Source: an uncultured Cellulosilyticum sp.
GTDB taxonomy: Bacteria > Bacillota > Clostridia > Lachnospirales > Cellulosilyticaceae
NCBI GenBank assembly: GCA_934725855.1
Contig: CAKVCL010000024.1
Span: forward strand, 1-49,362
Direction: 5' to 3'
Length of the DNA stretch: 49,362 nt
The stretch's first letter is position 1, and every line of letters begins with the position of its first letter. The position numbers and the translations under genes were made by a program. The notes under the pieces are model-generated. The model was not told the DNA's origin. It searched no databases and worked only from the letters and a program-made list of their open reading frames with translations. Positions 34,630 through 44,234 of this stretch are shown in pieces.

Positions 34630-35322
34630 ATGAATCAAAAGCAACAAATTACCACGTTACTTGAAAGATTAGACGCTTACTATCCTAAGGATATCATTTG
34701 CTATTTAAACCATAGAAATCCTTTTGAGTTATTAGTCGCAACCATCTTAAGTGCGCAGTGCACAGATGAGCGTGTGAATTTAGTCACACCCGCATTATTT
34801 GAGAAATATCCTACCGTTTATGATTTTGCCCATGCCGAAATCCATGAACTTGAAGAAGCGATTAAAAGTACAGGTTTTTATAAAAATAAAGCTAAAAATA
34901 TTCATGCCTGCTCCCAGCAACTCATTGAAAGATATAAGGGAGAAGTCCCATCTGATATAGAAGAACTCGTTACTTTACCAGGAGTAGGACGAAAAACAGC
35001 TAATGTGATTAGAGGAAATATCTATCAAATCCCTAGTATTGTCGTGGACACACATGTTAAACGCATTAGTATTCGATGGGGCATTACTTTATTTGAAGAC
35101 CCTGTACAAATTGAAAAAGATTTAATGACCAAATTGCCTAAAACACATTGGATTCGTTATAACACACAAGTTATAGCGCATGGCAGAGCAATCTGCACCG
35201 CCAGAAATCCTAAATGTGACGGGTGTATGTTTTTAAGCATTTGCCCGTTTGGGCTTACCCATTTGCGTGAGAAATTACCTAGTGAGGCTAATGAAGCCTT
35301 GGAAAAAGGGCATATGTATTAA
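34630..35322 (+). CDS. nth: Endonuclease III
   Basis: This base-excision repair glycosylase/AP lyase removes oxidised pyrimidines. The 230-residue protein has the helix-hairpin-helix LPGVGRKTANVI with the catalytic lysine (about 121) and the catalytic aspartate in VVDTHVKR (about 140). The [4Fe-4S] cluster motif C-x6-C-x2-C-x5-C (CTARNPKCDGCMFLSIC) lies near residue 195-211. A short extra tail follows the cluster. It starts immediately after the radical SAM gene, with the ribosome site GGAGG inside that gene's end. Confidence 0.97.
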   Translation: MNQKQQITTLLERLDAYYPKDIICYLNHRNPFELLVATILSAQCTDERVNLVTPALFEKYPTVYDFAHAEIHELEEAIKSTGFYKNKAKNIHACSQQLIERYKGEVPSDIEELVTLPGVGRKTANVIRGNIYQIPSIVVDTHVKRISIRWGITLFEDPVQIEKDLMTKLPKTHWIRYNTQVIAHGRAICTARNPKCDGCMFLSICPFGLTHLREKLPSEANEALEKGHMY

Positions 35323-35348
35323 AAAAATCCCCATGAGGGGATTTTTTT
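35321..35348. terminator. Bidirectional terminator
   Basis: A7-TCCCC (35321-35332) pairs with GGGGA-T7 (35337-35348) around ATGA, between convergent nth and the glycosyltransferase gene. Confidence 0.93.
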
Positions 35349-36561
35349 ATTTTCTCTTTTTATTTAAAAAGGAGAATTTCTTCTTGGAAGACAAATTGTC
35401 TTTTCCATGATAAGCTTCAAGAATTTCATGATAAAACATTTCAGCATTTAATCCAAAAGTCTCAGCTGATAAAGGTTTCACTGAATGAAGTGCATTTTCA
35501 CTCAGCTTCTTGCGATAAGCTTCATTACTTAAAACCTCATAAAGCGCCTCGGCAAGCTCTTCTATATTATGGAATAAACGACCATTATAGCCTTCTCGAA
35601 CAAAACCAGCAATGCTTTCATCCTCCATTGCCACAACCGGTAAGCTAGCTGCCATTGCTTCTGCAAAAGTTAAGCCTTGGGTCTCAGTGACAGAAGCACT
35701 CACAAATACATCGCCTAATTGATACATGCGTCCAATGTTTTGCCAAGGTTGCATGCCTGTAAAGATGACAGAGTCCCTAACATTAAGCTGATGAGCAAGC
35801 TCTTCCAATTCTAAACGAGAAGGCCCATCTCCCACAATAACCAATTTCGCATCTGGTAATTTTTGTGTAAGAAGTGGCATAGCTTTTATTAAGACATCGA
35901 TGCTTTTCTCTTTTGCAACGCGTCCCACAAATAAAATAATCGGCACATCCGTTGAAATGTGAAAGACCTTCTTGAGCCTAAGGGTATCTTCTTTTGTATA
36001 ATGGTTCGGATTAAATGGCGTAAAGTCGATGCCTGTTGGAATAATACGAATGGGTTTTTGAACGCCATAGCTTCTAAGAAGTTTTTCTGTTTTCTTAGTA
36101 GGTGCCACCACACCATCTACATGGTTGCAAAAAGATTTACTATATTGACGTGCAATACGTGGTGAAAGCTCAATTCCCTTAGAAATATAATGCATATAAT
36201 CCTCATATACCGTATGATAGGTATGGATAATAGGAACTTCTAATTTCTTAGCCATCATCCTTGCAAAAATCCCCATAGAAAATTCTGTTTGAGATAAAAT
36301 TAAATCCAGCTTTAAACGTTTAATTTTATGAACGGCGCGATTCGAATAAACAATCCCTACTCGATGATCTTTAAGAAAGATAAAGGGGACACTTGCCATA
36401 CGGTAAACATAAGGTGAATCTTTTTCGACTTGAGGATGACTAACTGTGAAAATATAGACGTTATGACCTTGCTCTCGTAATTTTTTTTCTAATGTTAAAA
36501 TAGAACTTACAACTCCATTAACTTGTGGTGAGTAAGTATCTGAAAAAATACCAATATTCAT
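35347..36561 (-). CDS. Glycosyltransferase family 4 (GT-B fold)
   Basis: The 404-residue protein begins NIGIFSDTYSPQVNGVVSSI, the usual opening of GT4 enzymes related to diacylglycerol glucosyltransferases and mannosyltransferases. It continues LILSQTEFSMGIFAR and HTYHTVYEDYMHY. The donor-binding C-domain has ILFVGRVAKEKSIDVLIKAM, VIVGDGPSRLELE and ASVTETQGLTFAEAMAASLPVVA, the last including the E-x7-E motif. A Lys-rich tail could touch the membrane. It probably makes a membrane glycolipid, but acceptor and sugar are not determined. Start ATG 36561-36559 has GAGAGG about 7 bases upstream; an earlier in-frame ATG (36582) is less well placed. The TPR-like gene is 29 bp upstream. Confidence 0.88.
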   Translation of the reverse strand: MNIGIFSDTYSPQVNGVVSSILTLEKKLREQGHNVYIFTVSHPQVEKDSPYVYRMASVPFIFLKDHRVGIVYSNRAVHKIKRLKLDLILSQTEFSMGIFARMMAKKLEVPIIHTYHTVYEDYMHYISKGIELSPRIARQYSKSFCNHVDGVVAPTKKTEKLLRSYGVQKPIRIIPTGIDFTPFNPNHYTKEDTLRLKKVFHISTDVPIILFVGRVAKEKSIDVLIKAMPLLTQKLPDAKLVIVGDGPSRLELEELAHQLNVRDSVIFTGMQPWQNIGRMYQLGDVFVSASVTETQGLTFAEAMAASLPVVAMEDESIAGFVREGYNGRLFHNIEELAEALYEVLSNEAYRKKLSENALHSVKPLSAETFGLNAEMFYHEILEAYHGKDNLSSKKKFSFLNKKRK

Positions 36562-36590
36562 TGGAAACCTCTCTTTCATCATTTTATGTT

Positions 36591-37202
36591 CTAAAGCATT
36601 TCTAGTACTTTATGTAAAAAAGGTGAATGTTGCATTTCTTTTTCAATAATAGGACGCAAATGATTTAAAGCCTCTGTATCCGATTGCTTTTTATAAATGT
36701 CAATCAAAAGCTGATAGCACTTAGAAACATCACAGTGATAGTGAATACATGCTTCTAGTGTTTGTCTTGCTTCAGATAAATAATCACTTTCATATAATGC
36801 TTTGGCATATTGAATGGAAATATCTAAAAAGTCATAGTAATTTTTTTCATAATCGCTAATAGACTCAAGCGTTTGTGCACCATAATTTTGTTTTAATTCT
36901 AGATTTGTTTTACCCTGTAAGTTTACCATAGGCCTTTTAGCGTAACGAATCAGTGTTTCATACAGCTGAGTACACGCCTTGCAATCTGTTTTAGGATAAA
37001 GTGAACCATCTACTTGAATAAAAAACTCGTTAGGAAGTTGAGCTGAACGTGCAAACTGAGCTTCATGCTCCTGCATTAAAAGAGTATCTAGCTTCTCCTT
37101 CGTAGAGGGTGATGTTTTCGATAAATAACTTTTAAAAGATATTCCAATAAACCCAAGTCCTATAATATATAATCCCAAAGAGGGAAGCCAACCAAAGTTC
37201 AT
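36591..37202 (-). CDS. Hypothetical membrane-anchored protein with TPR-like C-terminus
   Basis: The 203-residue protein, unrecognised as a family, has one N-terminal membrane segment (FGWLPSLGLYIIGLGFIGIS) followed by a charged linker. A middle region has a C-x2-C (DCKACTQLYE). Helical repeats resemble TPR units, for example YAKALYESDYLSEARQTLEACI and CYQLLIDIYKKQSDTEALNHL. Start ATG at 37202-37200 has AAAGGGGAA about 8 bases upstream; the ATG at 37226 has no better site. It lies directly upstream of the GT4 gene in the same direction and could be its partner or scaffold; that is inferred from position only. Confidence 0.7.
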   Translation of the reverse strand: MNFGWLPSLGLYIIGLGFIGISFKSYLSKTSPSTKEKLDTLLMQEHEAQFARSAQLPNEFFIQVDGSLYPKTDCKACTQLYETLIRYAKRPMVNLQGKTNLELKQNYGAQTLESISDYEKNYYDFLDISIQYAKALYESDYLSEARQTLEACIHYHCDVSKCYQLLIDIYKKQSDTEALNHLRPIIEKEMQHSPFLHKVLEML

Positions 37203-37309
37203 CGTGTATTCCCCTTTCATTAACATAGTAAGTTTATTATAATATAACTTGTCAATAATTTAAAGTAGGCAGTAGCATGCTCATTAGTTTTATAGGATTG
37301 GAGTATACA

Positions 37310-39328
37310 ATGAAGTTAAATGATAATCAAATTAAGGCCGTAACTTGCCCCTTAAAGCCAACGATTGTAATAGCAGGCCCTGGTTCTGGAAAAACTCAAG
37401 TAATTGTAAAACGTATTCATTATATGATTCATGAAATGAATTGTCCAAGTTATCATATACTAGTCGTTACCTTTAGTAAAATGGCAGCAGAAGAAATGAA
37501 AGAGCGATACACCCAGTTATTTGGTCAAACACCCGTTACATTTGGGACACTACATAGTGTTTTTTATCGCATTTTAAGAAAAGCAAATCCAACACGATAT
37601 GCCATTGAAAATCTTTTAATGGAGGACAAGCAGAAAACATTACTTAAACAGCTGCTTAAAGAAATGGCTACAGAAGAAGGTGAAGAATTTTTAGATGGTT
37701 TCATGAAGCACTTATCGCTAATGAAGAATCAACTTATTATCCCTAAAAATTACGAACCAAACGGCATCTCAAAACAAACTTTTCTTGAACTTTTAAAGCG
37801 ATATGAAGCTTATAAAGAAAGACATGGTTTATTTGATTTTGATGATATGCTAGTAGAGTGTTTTTATCTTCTAAAAGAGGATATAGCCCTACGTCAAGCC
37901 GCAAGCCGCCAATACCAATATATTTTAGTAGATGAATTTCAAGATATTAATCTGGTGCAATTTGAAATTCTTAAACTATTGGTGCAAGAACACAAACAGC
38001 TTTTTGTAGTTGGAGATGATGATCAAAGTATTTATCAATTTAGAGGAGCTAAACCAGCTTATTTACTGGATTTCAAAAAATACTTTATGGATGCACAGGA
38101 GATTTATCTAGATGTTAATTACCGTTGTTCAGGTGCTATATTGAGTCAAAGCCTAAACCTGATTAATCAAAATACGGTACGTTATCAAAAGAAACTCACT
38201 ACTCCTAATGCAAAAGGAGAACTCCCTAAGATTATTCACTGTAAAGATGCTAAAGAGGAAGCGCTTCACATTTTACAAGTCATTTCTAATAGACGTACAG
38301 CGGGCATCTCATTAAGTGATATGGCCATTATCTATCGCACCAATATTGAGGCACGTCCTATTGTAGAAGCATTATTAGCTGCTAATATTCCTTTTAGTAT
38401 TCGAGATGGCATGGTAAGCTTATATGATCAGTGGATCACAAAAGATATTTTAAGTTACTTGCATTTAGCTCAGGATATTAATGAACTAGAATTAGCTTAT
38501 CGTATCGTAAACAAACCTAAGCGCTATATTAGTAAAGTCAATATGGAGTCTGCTAGAAAGGGTTCTCGTTCCTTCCTTTTTAATTTATTAGAGCTTGATA
38601 CCTTGACGCAGTGGCAAAAAAACTATATTCAAGAATTATTATTTGATCTTCAAGTCTTAAGGGAAAAAAGTCTGATACAGGGGATTCAATATATACGCCA
38701 ACATATAGGTTATGATCACTATTTACTAGAATATGCAGCTTATAGAAAAATGCCTGTACAAAGTCTCTATGACGTATTAGAGGATATAGAAGATTCTGCT
38801 AGTAATTATGCTTCACTTATAGAATGGGAAACAGCACTTATAGAGATGTCTCAGAAAATTAAACAAAATATCAAAAAGAGTCCTGCAGATACAGTAACCC
38901 TAACCACTATGCATGGCTCAAAAGGTCTGGAGTTTGATACAGTCTTTATTATTGATGTGGTAGATGGTATTATCCCTTATCATAAAAGTATCACTGAGGA
39001 GGAAGTCGAAGAAGAGCGGCGCTTACTTTATGTGGGTATGACACGTGCTAAGCAAAAACTCTATCTCTATGTTCCTTCCCAAAAACATGGTAAAGCAGCA
39101 CAAAGTTCCCCTTTTCTAGAAGAAATGAATGAGCAAGTTCTTAAGGATTGTTTAAAAATAGGCCAGACTATCCATCATAAAAAATTAGGAACAGGAAAAA
39201 TTCTTCAGGTTTTGTCGGATTATATGATAATTGTCCAATTTGAAAAAGGAGAAAAAAGAAAAATTGATAGTCAGTATTGTATAAATAATGCTATAATATC
39301 ATGGGAGGATGAGGAAGATGAAAACTAA
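37310..39328 (+). CDS. UvrD/PcrA-family DNA helicase
   Basis: The 672-residue superfamily 1A helicase has motif Q/I (LNDNQIKAV; IAGPGSGKTQV, Walker A at 22-29), LVVTFSKMAAEEMKERY, Walker B DEFQDINLVQ, motif III VVGDDDQSIYQFRGA, motif V LTTMHGSKGLEFDTVFI and motif VI EEERRLLYVGMTRAK. It is about 60-70 residues shorter than typical PcrA, mainly in the 2B region; the C-terminal 60 residues form a small basic/beta Tudor-like end. It unwinds DNA in repair or replication; a second UvrD-like paralogue rather than the housekeeping PcrA is possible. ATG 37310 with TTGGAG upstream fits best. Confidence 0.92.
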   Translation: MKLNDNQIKAVTCPLKPTIVIAGPGSGKTQVIVKRIHYMIHEMNCPSYHILVVTFSKMAAEEMKERYTQLFGQTPVTFGTLHSVFYRILRKANPTRYAIENLLMEDKQKTLLKQLLKEMATEEGEEFLDGFMKHLSLMKNQLIIPKNYEPNGISKQTFLELLKRYEAYKERHGLFDFDDMLVECFYLLKEDIALRQAASRQYQYILVDEFQDINLVQFEILKLLVQEHKQLFVVGDDDQSIYQFRGAKPAYLLDFKKYFMDAQEIYLDVNYRCSGAILSQSLNLINQNTVRYQKKLTTPNAKGELPKIIHCKDAKEEALHILQVISNRRTAGISLSDMAIIYRTNIEARPIVEALLAANIPFSIRDGMVSLYDQWITKDILSYLHLAQDINELELAYRIVNKPKRYISKVNMESARKGSRSFLFNLLELDTLTQWQKNYIQELLFDLQVLREKSLIQGIQYIRQHIGYDHYLLEYAAYRKMPVQSLYDVLEDIEDSASNYASLIEWETALIEMSQKIKQNIKKSPADTVTLTTMHGSKGLEFDTVFIIDVVDGIIPYHKSITEEEVEEERRLLYVGMTRAKQKLYLYVPSQKHGKAAQSSPFLEEMNEQVLKDCLKIGQTIHHKKLGTGKILQVLSDYMIIVQFEKGEKRKIDSQYCINNAIISWEDEEDEN

Positions 39329-39464
39329 CCGACAAAAGCAACAAAAACATAGCAAGCAATCATTTAATATGTTTGCATGGGGGCAAAAAAATAGAAAGAT
39401 TTTTGCTACAATCATTTGTTTAGTACTTGTATTAGGCTTAGTCATAAGCTTGATTCAGGTCTAA
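39318..39464 (+). CDS. 48-residue single-pass membrane protein
   Basis: This short gene starts inside the last codons of the helicase gene (11-bp overlap). Its ATG is preceded by GGAGGATGAGGAAG, a strong ribosome site. The product has a basic, Gln-rich head (KTNRQKQQKHSKQS), FNMFAWGQKNRK, and one membrane helix (FATIICLVLVLGLVISLI). It ends 25 bp before the VanW gene. No family is recognised. Strong initiation signals and coupling on both sides argue that it is real; a role near the membrane with the VanW protein or helicase is speculative. Confidence 0.65.
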   Translation: MKTNRQKQQKHSKQSFNMFAWGQKNRKIFATIICLVLVLGLVISLIQV

Positions 39465-39489
39465 TAAATAAATCACTAGGAGGTACAAT

Positions 39490-41076
39490 ATGAGTAAAAA
39501 GAAACTCTTAATTGGAGGCATCCTTATAGGAGTCATTATTCTAATTGGTCTATCTCTTGGTACTATAGGTTTTATGTACACAAAATCCAATGCACTCGAT
39601 CATGTCTTTGCTAACGGGGTGTACATTGAAGATTTAGCGATTGGCGGATTAACAAAAGAAAAGGCCAAAGCAAAATTAGAACAAAATATTTCAGATCTAA
39701 CAAGTAAGCAACAAATTGTGTTTACAAATGGGGATGTCAGTAAAGCAGTTCCATTAAGTAATCTTGGAATGACCTATAATATTGATGAGACAATAGACAA
39801 AGCATTTGATATAGGACATCATTTAAGTCTTTTTGAGCGCTATAAGGTGGCAAAAGATGGACTTAAAGAAAATCAATACTTTTATTTAGATAGAACAATT
39901 GATGAAACGATTATTAAGCAGCAAGTAAATAGCCTTGCTGAACTCTTTTACATTGAACCAGTGAATGCAACACTCGAACGTGTTAATAGAACTTTTGTAA
40001 CAACAAAAGAAGAAGATGGTGCAAAATTAGATGTAGAAGCCACTAGCCAAAAGGTAGTCGATGCACTAAATAAGCTAGATAGCGACAAAGAGGATTCACT
40101 TACGATTGAAGTGGTTACTGAAGTAATCCCTCCAGAATTTACAGAAGCATCATTGGCTGATTGTCAAACACTTGTTTCTAGTTTCTCAACTTCCTACAAT
40201 AATTCAGACCCAAATCGTAATGAAAATTTAAAAGTAGCGGCTCATAAAATTAGCCGTACACTTTTACCAGATGAAATTTTCTATCTCTCTAACCAACTTG
40301 AACCATTTACAGAAGAAGAGGGTTATAAAAATGCAGGGACTATCGTTAATGGTAAAATAGAAGATAGCTTAGGTGGTGGTATTTGCCAAGTTGCTTCTAC
40401 ATTATATAACACCGTTCTTTTAACAGATTTAGAAGTCGTTTATAGACAAAATCACTCTTTAGCCGTTTCATACGTTCCTCTAGGAAGAGATGCAACTTAT
40501 AACACAGGTTCAATCGATTTTCAATTTAAGAACAATACAGGGTATCCTATTTTTATTGATGGTTATTGTGAAAACAATCAAGTTATTGTCAGTATCTATG
40601 GTCACAAAAGTATGAAAACAAATTATACCATTAAGTTTGAATCCGTTGTAACTGAAGAAATTCCAGCACCTGAAACAAAATATGAAGAGGATCCAACTTT
40701 AGAAATAGGAAAAGAAGTCGTAGATGTTAGAGCACTTGATGGCAAACGTGTCAGTCTCTACAAACTTTATTATGATGGTGATAAATTGGTTAATAAGATT
40801 CTTGTGAATACAAGTTATTATCGACCACGTGCAGCTGTTATTAAAAAAGGAATTAAGAAGCCAGCATCTGATAATAATCAATCTACTAAACCAGCAGAAA
40901 CTTCCCCTTCTGATGATGTTGCTCAGAAACCAACTCCACCCAAAAAAGAGAATAATGCGGTTCAACCGGCTCCACCTAGTGTGGATTCAATCCCTACACC
41001 TGTAGCACCTACATTACCAGAAGTTTCAGAAGATGAGCAACCATCAGAAGATGACTTCCTTGCAATTCAAGGCTAG
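39490..41076 (+). CDS. VanW family protein
   Basis: The 528-residue cell-envelope protein has an N-terminal membrane anchor (residues 7-31) and a peptidoglycan-binding-like repeat region (YIEDLAIGGLTKEKAKAKL and AKLDVEATSQKVVDAL). A VanW domain at about 230-380 contains EEGYKNAGTIVNGKIEDSLGGGICQVASTLYN and RDATYNTGSIDFQFKNNTGYPI. A G5-like strand region follows (DVRALDGKRVSLYKLYYDG). The last 75 residues are a Pro/Glu/Ser-rich tail, likely disordered. The first VanW genes were found in vancomycin-resistance clusters, but the domain is widespread and its activity unknown; nothing here indicates resistance. AGGAGG lies 7 bases upstream. Confidence 0.9.
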   Translation: MSKKKLLIGGILIGVIILIGLSLGTIGFMYTKSNALDHVFANGVYIEDLAIGGLTKEKAKAKLEQNISDLTSKQQIVFTNGDVSKAVPLSNLGMTYNIDETIDKAFDIGHHLSLFERYKVAKDGLKENQYFYLDRTIDETIIKQQVNSLAELFYIEPVNATLERVNRTFVTTKEEDGAKLDVEATSQKVVDALNKLDSDKEDSLTIEVVTEVIPPEFTEASLADCQTLVSSFSTSYNNSDPNRNENLKVAAHKISRTLLPDEIFYLSNQLEPFTEEEGYKNAGTIVNGKIEDSLGGGICQVASTLYNTVLLTDLEVVYRQNHSLAVSYVPLGRDATYNTGSIDFQFKNNTGYPIFIDGYCENNQVIVSIYGHKSMKTNYTIKFESVVTEEIPAPETKYEEDPTLEIGKEVVDVRALDGKRVSLYKLYYDGDKLVNKILVNTSYYRPRAAVIKKGIKKPASDNNQSTKPAETSPSDDVAQKPTPPKKENNAVQPAPPSVDSIPTPVAPTLPEVSEDEQPSEDDFLAIQG

Positions 41077-41135
41077 AAATGTTGTCAATGATATAGATAG
41101 CTTATAAGAATGAATAAGTAATTTTTAAAGCAATA

Positions 41136-41181
41136 AAAAGAGCGATAAAACTAATTGAAATTTTAGTTTTATCGCTCTTTT
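41136..41181. terminator. Bidirectional terminator, 19-bp perfect stem
   Basis: Arms 41136-41154 and 41163-41181 are perfectly complementary with an 8-base loop, between the convergent VanW and penicillin-binding protein genes. Confidence 0.92.
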
Positions 41182-41234
41182 ATTTACTCACTAATAATTG
41201 CTCATTTCACAGCACTTCTTATTTTAACCAATAT

Positions 41235-43958
41235 TTAATATTGGGGAATCGCAAATTCAGATTCATCATCAATATCCGGTGTTGGATTTTGATTAACAAT
41301 AGGCGGTAAATTTGGTGTTGGGTCTGGTGTTGGAGTAGGTGGTTCTGGATCTGGTGTAATAGAAGCTGATCCATTACTATCCGGTTGATTTGGTGTAACG
41401 ATTATATTGGATGAATTATTATCGTCTCCAACATTATTGTTATTATCATTATTGATATCATCTCCAGGCAATAGTCCTTGATCTGGTAAACTAGGATCTG
41501 GGTGCATATCACATACCTCATTTGGAATAGTATCATCCTCTGATTCATTCTTAATAATAAGTTTTGTCGTTGTTTCAGGACAAAAATCAGTTGCTAATTT
41601 ACCAGATTCAACACATATTTTTACTTCTTGGTGAATATCACAGTAATCCTTTGGCATCTCATCTGAAGCAAGATATTCACTTGATACACATCCATCTGGA
41701 TCTAATTTACAAGCGTCAGTCGCTAATTTACCTGACTTCGTGCAAATTAATACATCTTGAACATTTGAATCGGTTTCAATCGTCACTTTTGGGAAAGATT
41801 TATACTCTAAACCATCATGAATTTCTGCCATAATCTTTGACCAAATCTTAAGATGGTATGAGCTTCCGCCATTAGCTGAACTAATTTCTTCTGGTTGAGA
41901 ATAACCTGACCAAATCGTTGCAACATAGTATGGTGTATAGCCTGCAAATACTAAATCCTTACTAGCAGTAGTTGTACCCGTTTTACCTGCAACGGCCATA
42001 TTATTTAAATAGGTTCTAATAGCACCGCCTGTATGCTTTCCCTTATAATCAATGACACTCACCATCATATCTGTCAAAACACGAGCAGTAGACGTATCGA
42101 TTACTCGATGAGAATGTTCTGCAATATGCTCACCCGTATTATCAATTAAAACCTTGTTATTATTTTCTGTATCAATAACCGTTGTATAATAAATTGGCTT
42201 AACATACATGCCATCATTGGCAATGGTTCCATAAGCAGCATTTAATTCTAACGTCGTTACGCCATAGGTCAAACCGCCTAAAGCAAGTGGAAGATAACGA
42301 TCATCATCGACTAATGTGGTAAAGCCAAAACGTTGTAAATAATCGAATGAAGTATCAATTCCTACCATGTTCAATGTTTTAGCTGCCAGAACGTTCATAG
42401 AGTTAGCGATTCCATCACGCACACTATAGTATTTATCATCATAAATATTGTCCCAGTTTTTGGGTTCATATGGTGCTGCATTTTTCATAGGAAAAGAAAC
42501 ACGTTCATTTTTTATCATTGTTCCTGGAGAAATTATGCCAGTATCAAGTGCTGGCGCATAGGCTGAGAGCACTTTAAAGGTTGAACCTGGCTGGCGCTGT
42601 GCTTGAGTGGCGTAGTTAAAACCTAAATTCGTTTTATCGCCACGACCACCAACTAAGGCTTTGATCTGTCCTGTTGTATAGTCAGTGAGCACAAATGATG
42701 CTTGGGGTTGAGGTTGTAATAATTTAGACTCGGCTGTAATTTTATCATCCTCTGTAATCCCCCATTCCTCTTTCATTTTAGCAATATAGTTTTCTACCTC
42801 TTCATCATTTTTTAAAGTAACTTGAGGGGCATTATGCTCAAAAGAAGTGCCATCTGCTTTAATTCCGGCAATACTATAATCGACTTGAACTTTATATAAG
42901 TTATCCGGATAAAAGGATGGATCATTGATAACACGATCTGCAATGGCTTGCATTTGTGAATTGACGGTAGAATTAATTTTCAACCCTCCACCGTAAATTT
43001 TCTTTTTAGCTTGAGCTTCTGTATAACCGAGATCTTGTAAATCATCAATTAATTGATAGAAGAGAGCATCTACAAAATAAGGTCTTTTACTCTTTTCTTT
43101 GATGGTTTCAGGCTTAATATTGGCATAAGGATCTTCTTTAAGAGCTGCCTCATGTTCCTCAGCTGTAATATAGCCTAATTCCTCCATTTTATCTAGTACA
43201 CGATGTGCTTTTTCTTTATTATTTTCTGGATGATTAATCGGATCGTATTTGGTTGGCCACTGCGTAATAACAGCCAGAACAACCGATTCAGCAAGGCTTA
43301 ATTCTGAAACATCTTTATCAAAATAAAGTTTCGCAGCAGCCTGTACACCTGATACTCCTTGACTAAGACCAATTGTGTTTAAATAGTATTCAAGAATTGT
43401 ATCCTTACTGTTGTATTTTTCAAATTGAATGGCTAAATATTGCTCTTGCAGTTTACGCGTTATTTTTTTATCGGAAGATAATACATTATTTTTAACCAGT
43501 TGTTGGGTAATGGTGCTGGCGCCTTCACTAAATCTTCCATTTTTTATATTAGCAACAATGGCTCTAAAGATTCCTTTGATGTCAATACCATTGTGTTCAT
43601 AAAATCTTTCGTCTTCTGTAGCAATAACTGCTTGTTGCAAATACAAAGGGATTTCACTCAGTTTAGCATATTCTCTGTTATCCGAAGGGGCAAAGCTTGC
43701 AATCTCATTGCCTTCATCATCATAAACAAAAGAAGTATAATTTCCTTGTGGCCTTAAATCAATCATAGAAGCGTCTGGCGCACTTTTTATAATGCCTATA
43801 AAGACACCTAATCCTGCGCCAACGACTGCAAACATCCCTATAATGATTGCCATAATAACAATACGAAAAGCAGTGACTTTTCCTTTTTTCTTCATCTGCT
43901 TGGTATTGCTCTTATTTTTTTTCTCTAATTTATTTCGAGAATCAGTTGAATAATTCAT
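41235..43958 (-). CDS. Class A penicillin-binding protein (PBP1A type)
   Basis: This bifunctional peptidoglycan synthase is anchored by one membrane helix (about 31-57). The GT51 glycosyltransferase domain has VIATEDERFYEHNG (catalytic Glu 115) and EGASTITQQLVKN (145-157). The transpeptidase has S459-T-F-K462 in PGSTFKVLS, SMN in GIANSMNVLAAK and GKTGTT near 657. After it come two similar Cys motifs, CTKSGKLATDAC and CVESGKLATDFC (about 738 and 783), then a 90-residue Asp/Asn/Pro-rich tail. The length of about 907 exceeds common PBP1A because of the tail. The true start is ATG 43958-43956, behind GGAGGAGGAAGG; an upstream TTG (43976) lies at the edge of that site. Confidence 0.95.
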   Translation of the reverse strand: MNYSTDSRNKLEKKNKSNTKQMKKKGKVTAFRIVIMAIIIGMFAVVGAGLGVFIGIIKSAPDASMIDLRPQGNYTSFVYDDEGNEIASFAPSDNREYAKLSEIPLYLQQAVIATEDERFYEHNGIDIKGIFRAIVANIKNGRFSEGASTITQQLVKNNVLSSDKKITRKLQEQYLAIQFEKYNSKDTILEYYLNTIGLSQGVSGVQAAAKLYFDKDVSELSLAESVVLAVITQWPTKYDPINHPENNKEKAHRVLDKMEELGYITAEEHEAALKEDPYANIKPETIKEKSKRPYFVDALFYQLIDDLQDLGYTEAQAKKKIYGGGLKINSTVNSQMQAIADRVINDPSFYPDNLYKVQVDYSIAGIKADGTSFEHNAPQVTLKNDEEVENYIAKMKEEWGITEDDKITAESKLLQPQPQASFVLTDYTTGQIKALVGGRGDKTNLGFNYATQAQRQPGSTFKVLSAYAPALDTGIISPGTMIKNERVSFPMKNAAPYEPKNWDNIYDDKYYSVRDGIANSMNVLAAKTLNMVGIDTSFDYLQRFGFTTLVDDDRYLPLALGGLTYGVTTLELNAAYGTIANDGMYVKPIYYTTVIDTENNNKVLIDNTGEHIAEHSHRVIDTSTARVLTDMMVSVIDYKGKHTGGAIRTYLNNMAVAGKTGTTTASKDLVFAGYTPYYVATIWSGYSQPEEISSANGGSSYHLKIWSKIMAEIHDGLEYKSFPKVTIETDSNVQDVLICTKSGKLATDACKLDPDGCVSSEYLASDEMPKDYCDIHQEVKICVESGKLATDFCPETTTKLIIKNESEDDTIPNEVCDMHPDPSLPDQGLLPGDDINNDNNNNVGDDNNSSNIIVTPNQPDSNGSASITPDPEPPTPTPDPTPNLPPIVNQNPTPDIDDESEFAIPQY

Positions 43959-44234
43959 TTCCTTCCTCCTCCTCAAGGGTCTATTATATCAAAAATGAAG
44001 GGTATAAGCAAAATAATACCAAATCCCCTTTATTATATAACAGATTGTTTGCTAAATACATCATAAATAAATTAAGATTTCGTAAGTATCCCTTCTTATC
44101 GTCTTTATTTAATAGAGTATTGCCCATTTCCTTCCTTCTCTTACAGCATCCATGTTTTTTTTATTTTAGTGGATAATTTCACTAAATATATGCTATAACT
44201 ATATAGGTAAACTAGAAAAAGGTTGGTGAACAGA

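Noticed and set aside
39490..41076. Vancomycin resistance determinant
   Set aside because: VanW domains are widespread in Clostridia; no vanH/A/X or regulator genes are nearby.
43959..43976. TTG start adding RRRKE to the penicillin-binding protein
   Set aside because: These codons are the GGAGGAGG ribosome site itself; ATG 43958 is the start.
43980..44234. Small gene in the gap between the PBP and PfkB-like genes
   Set aside because: The only frame (43946-44176) is antisense to the PBP start and lacks a ribosome site; I see only AT-rich divergent promoter sequence.
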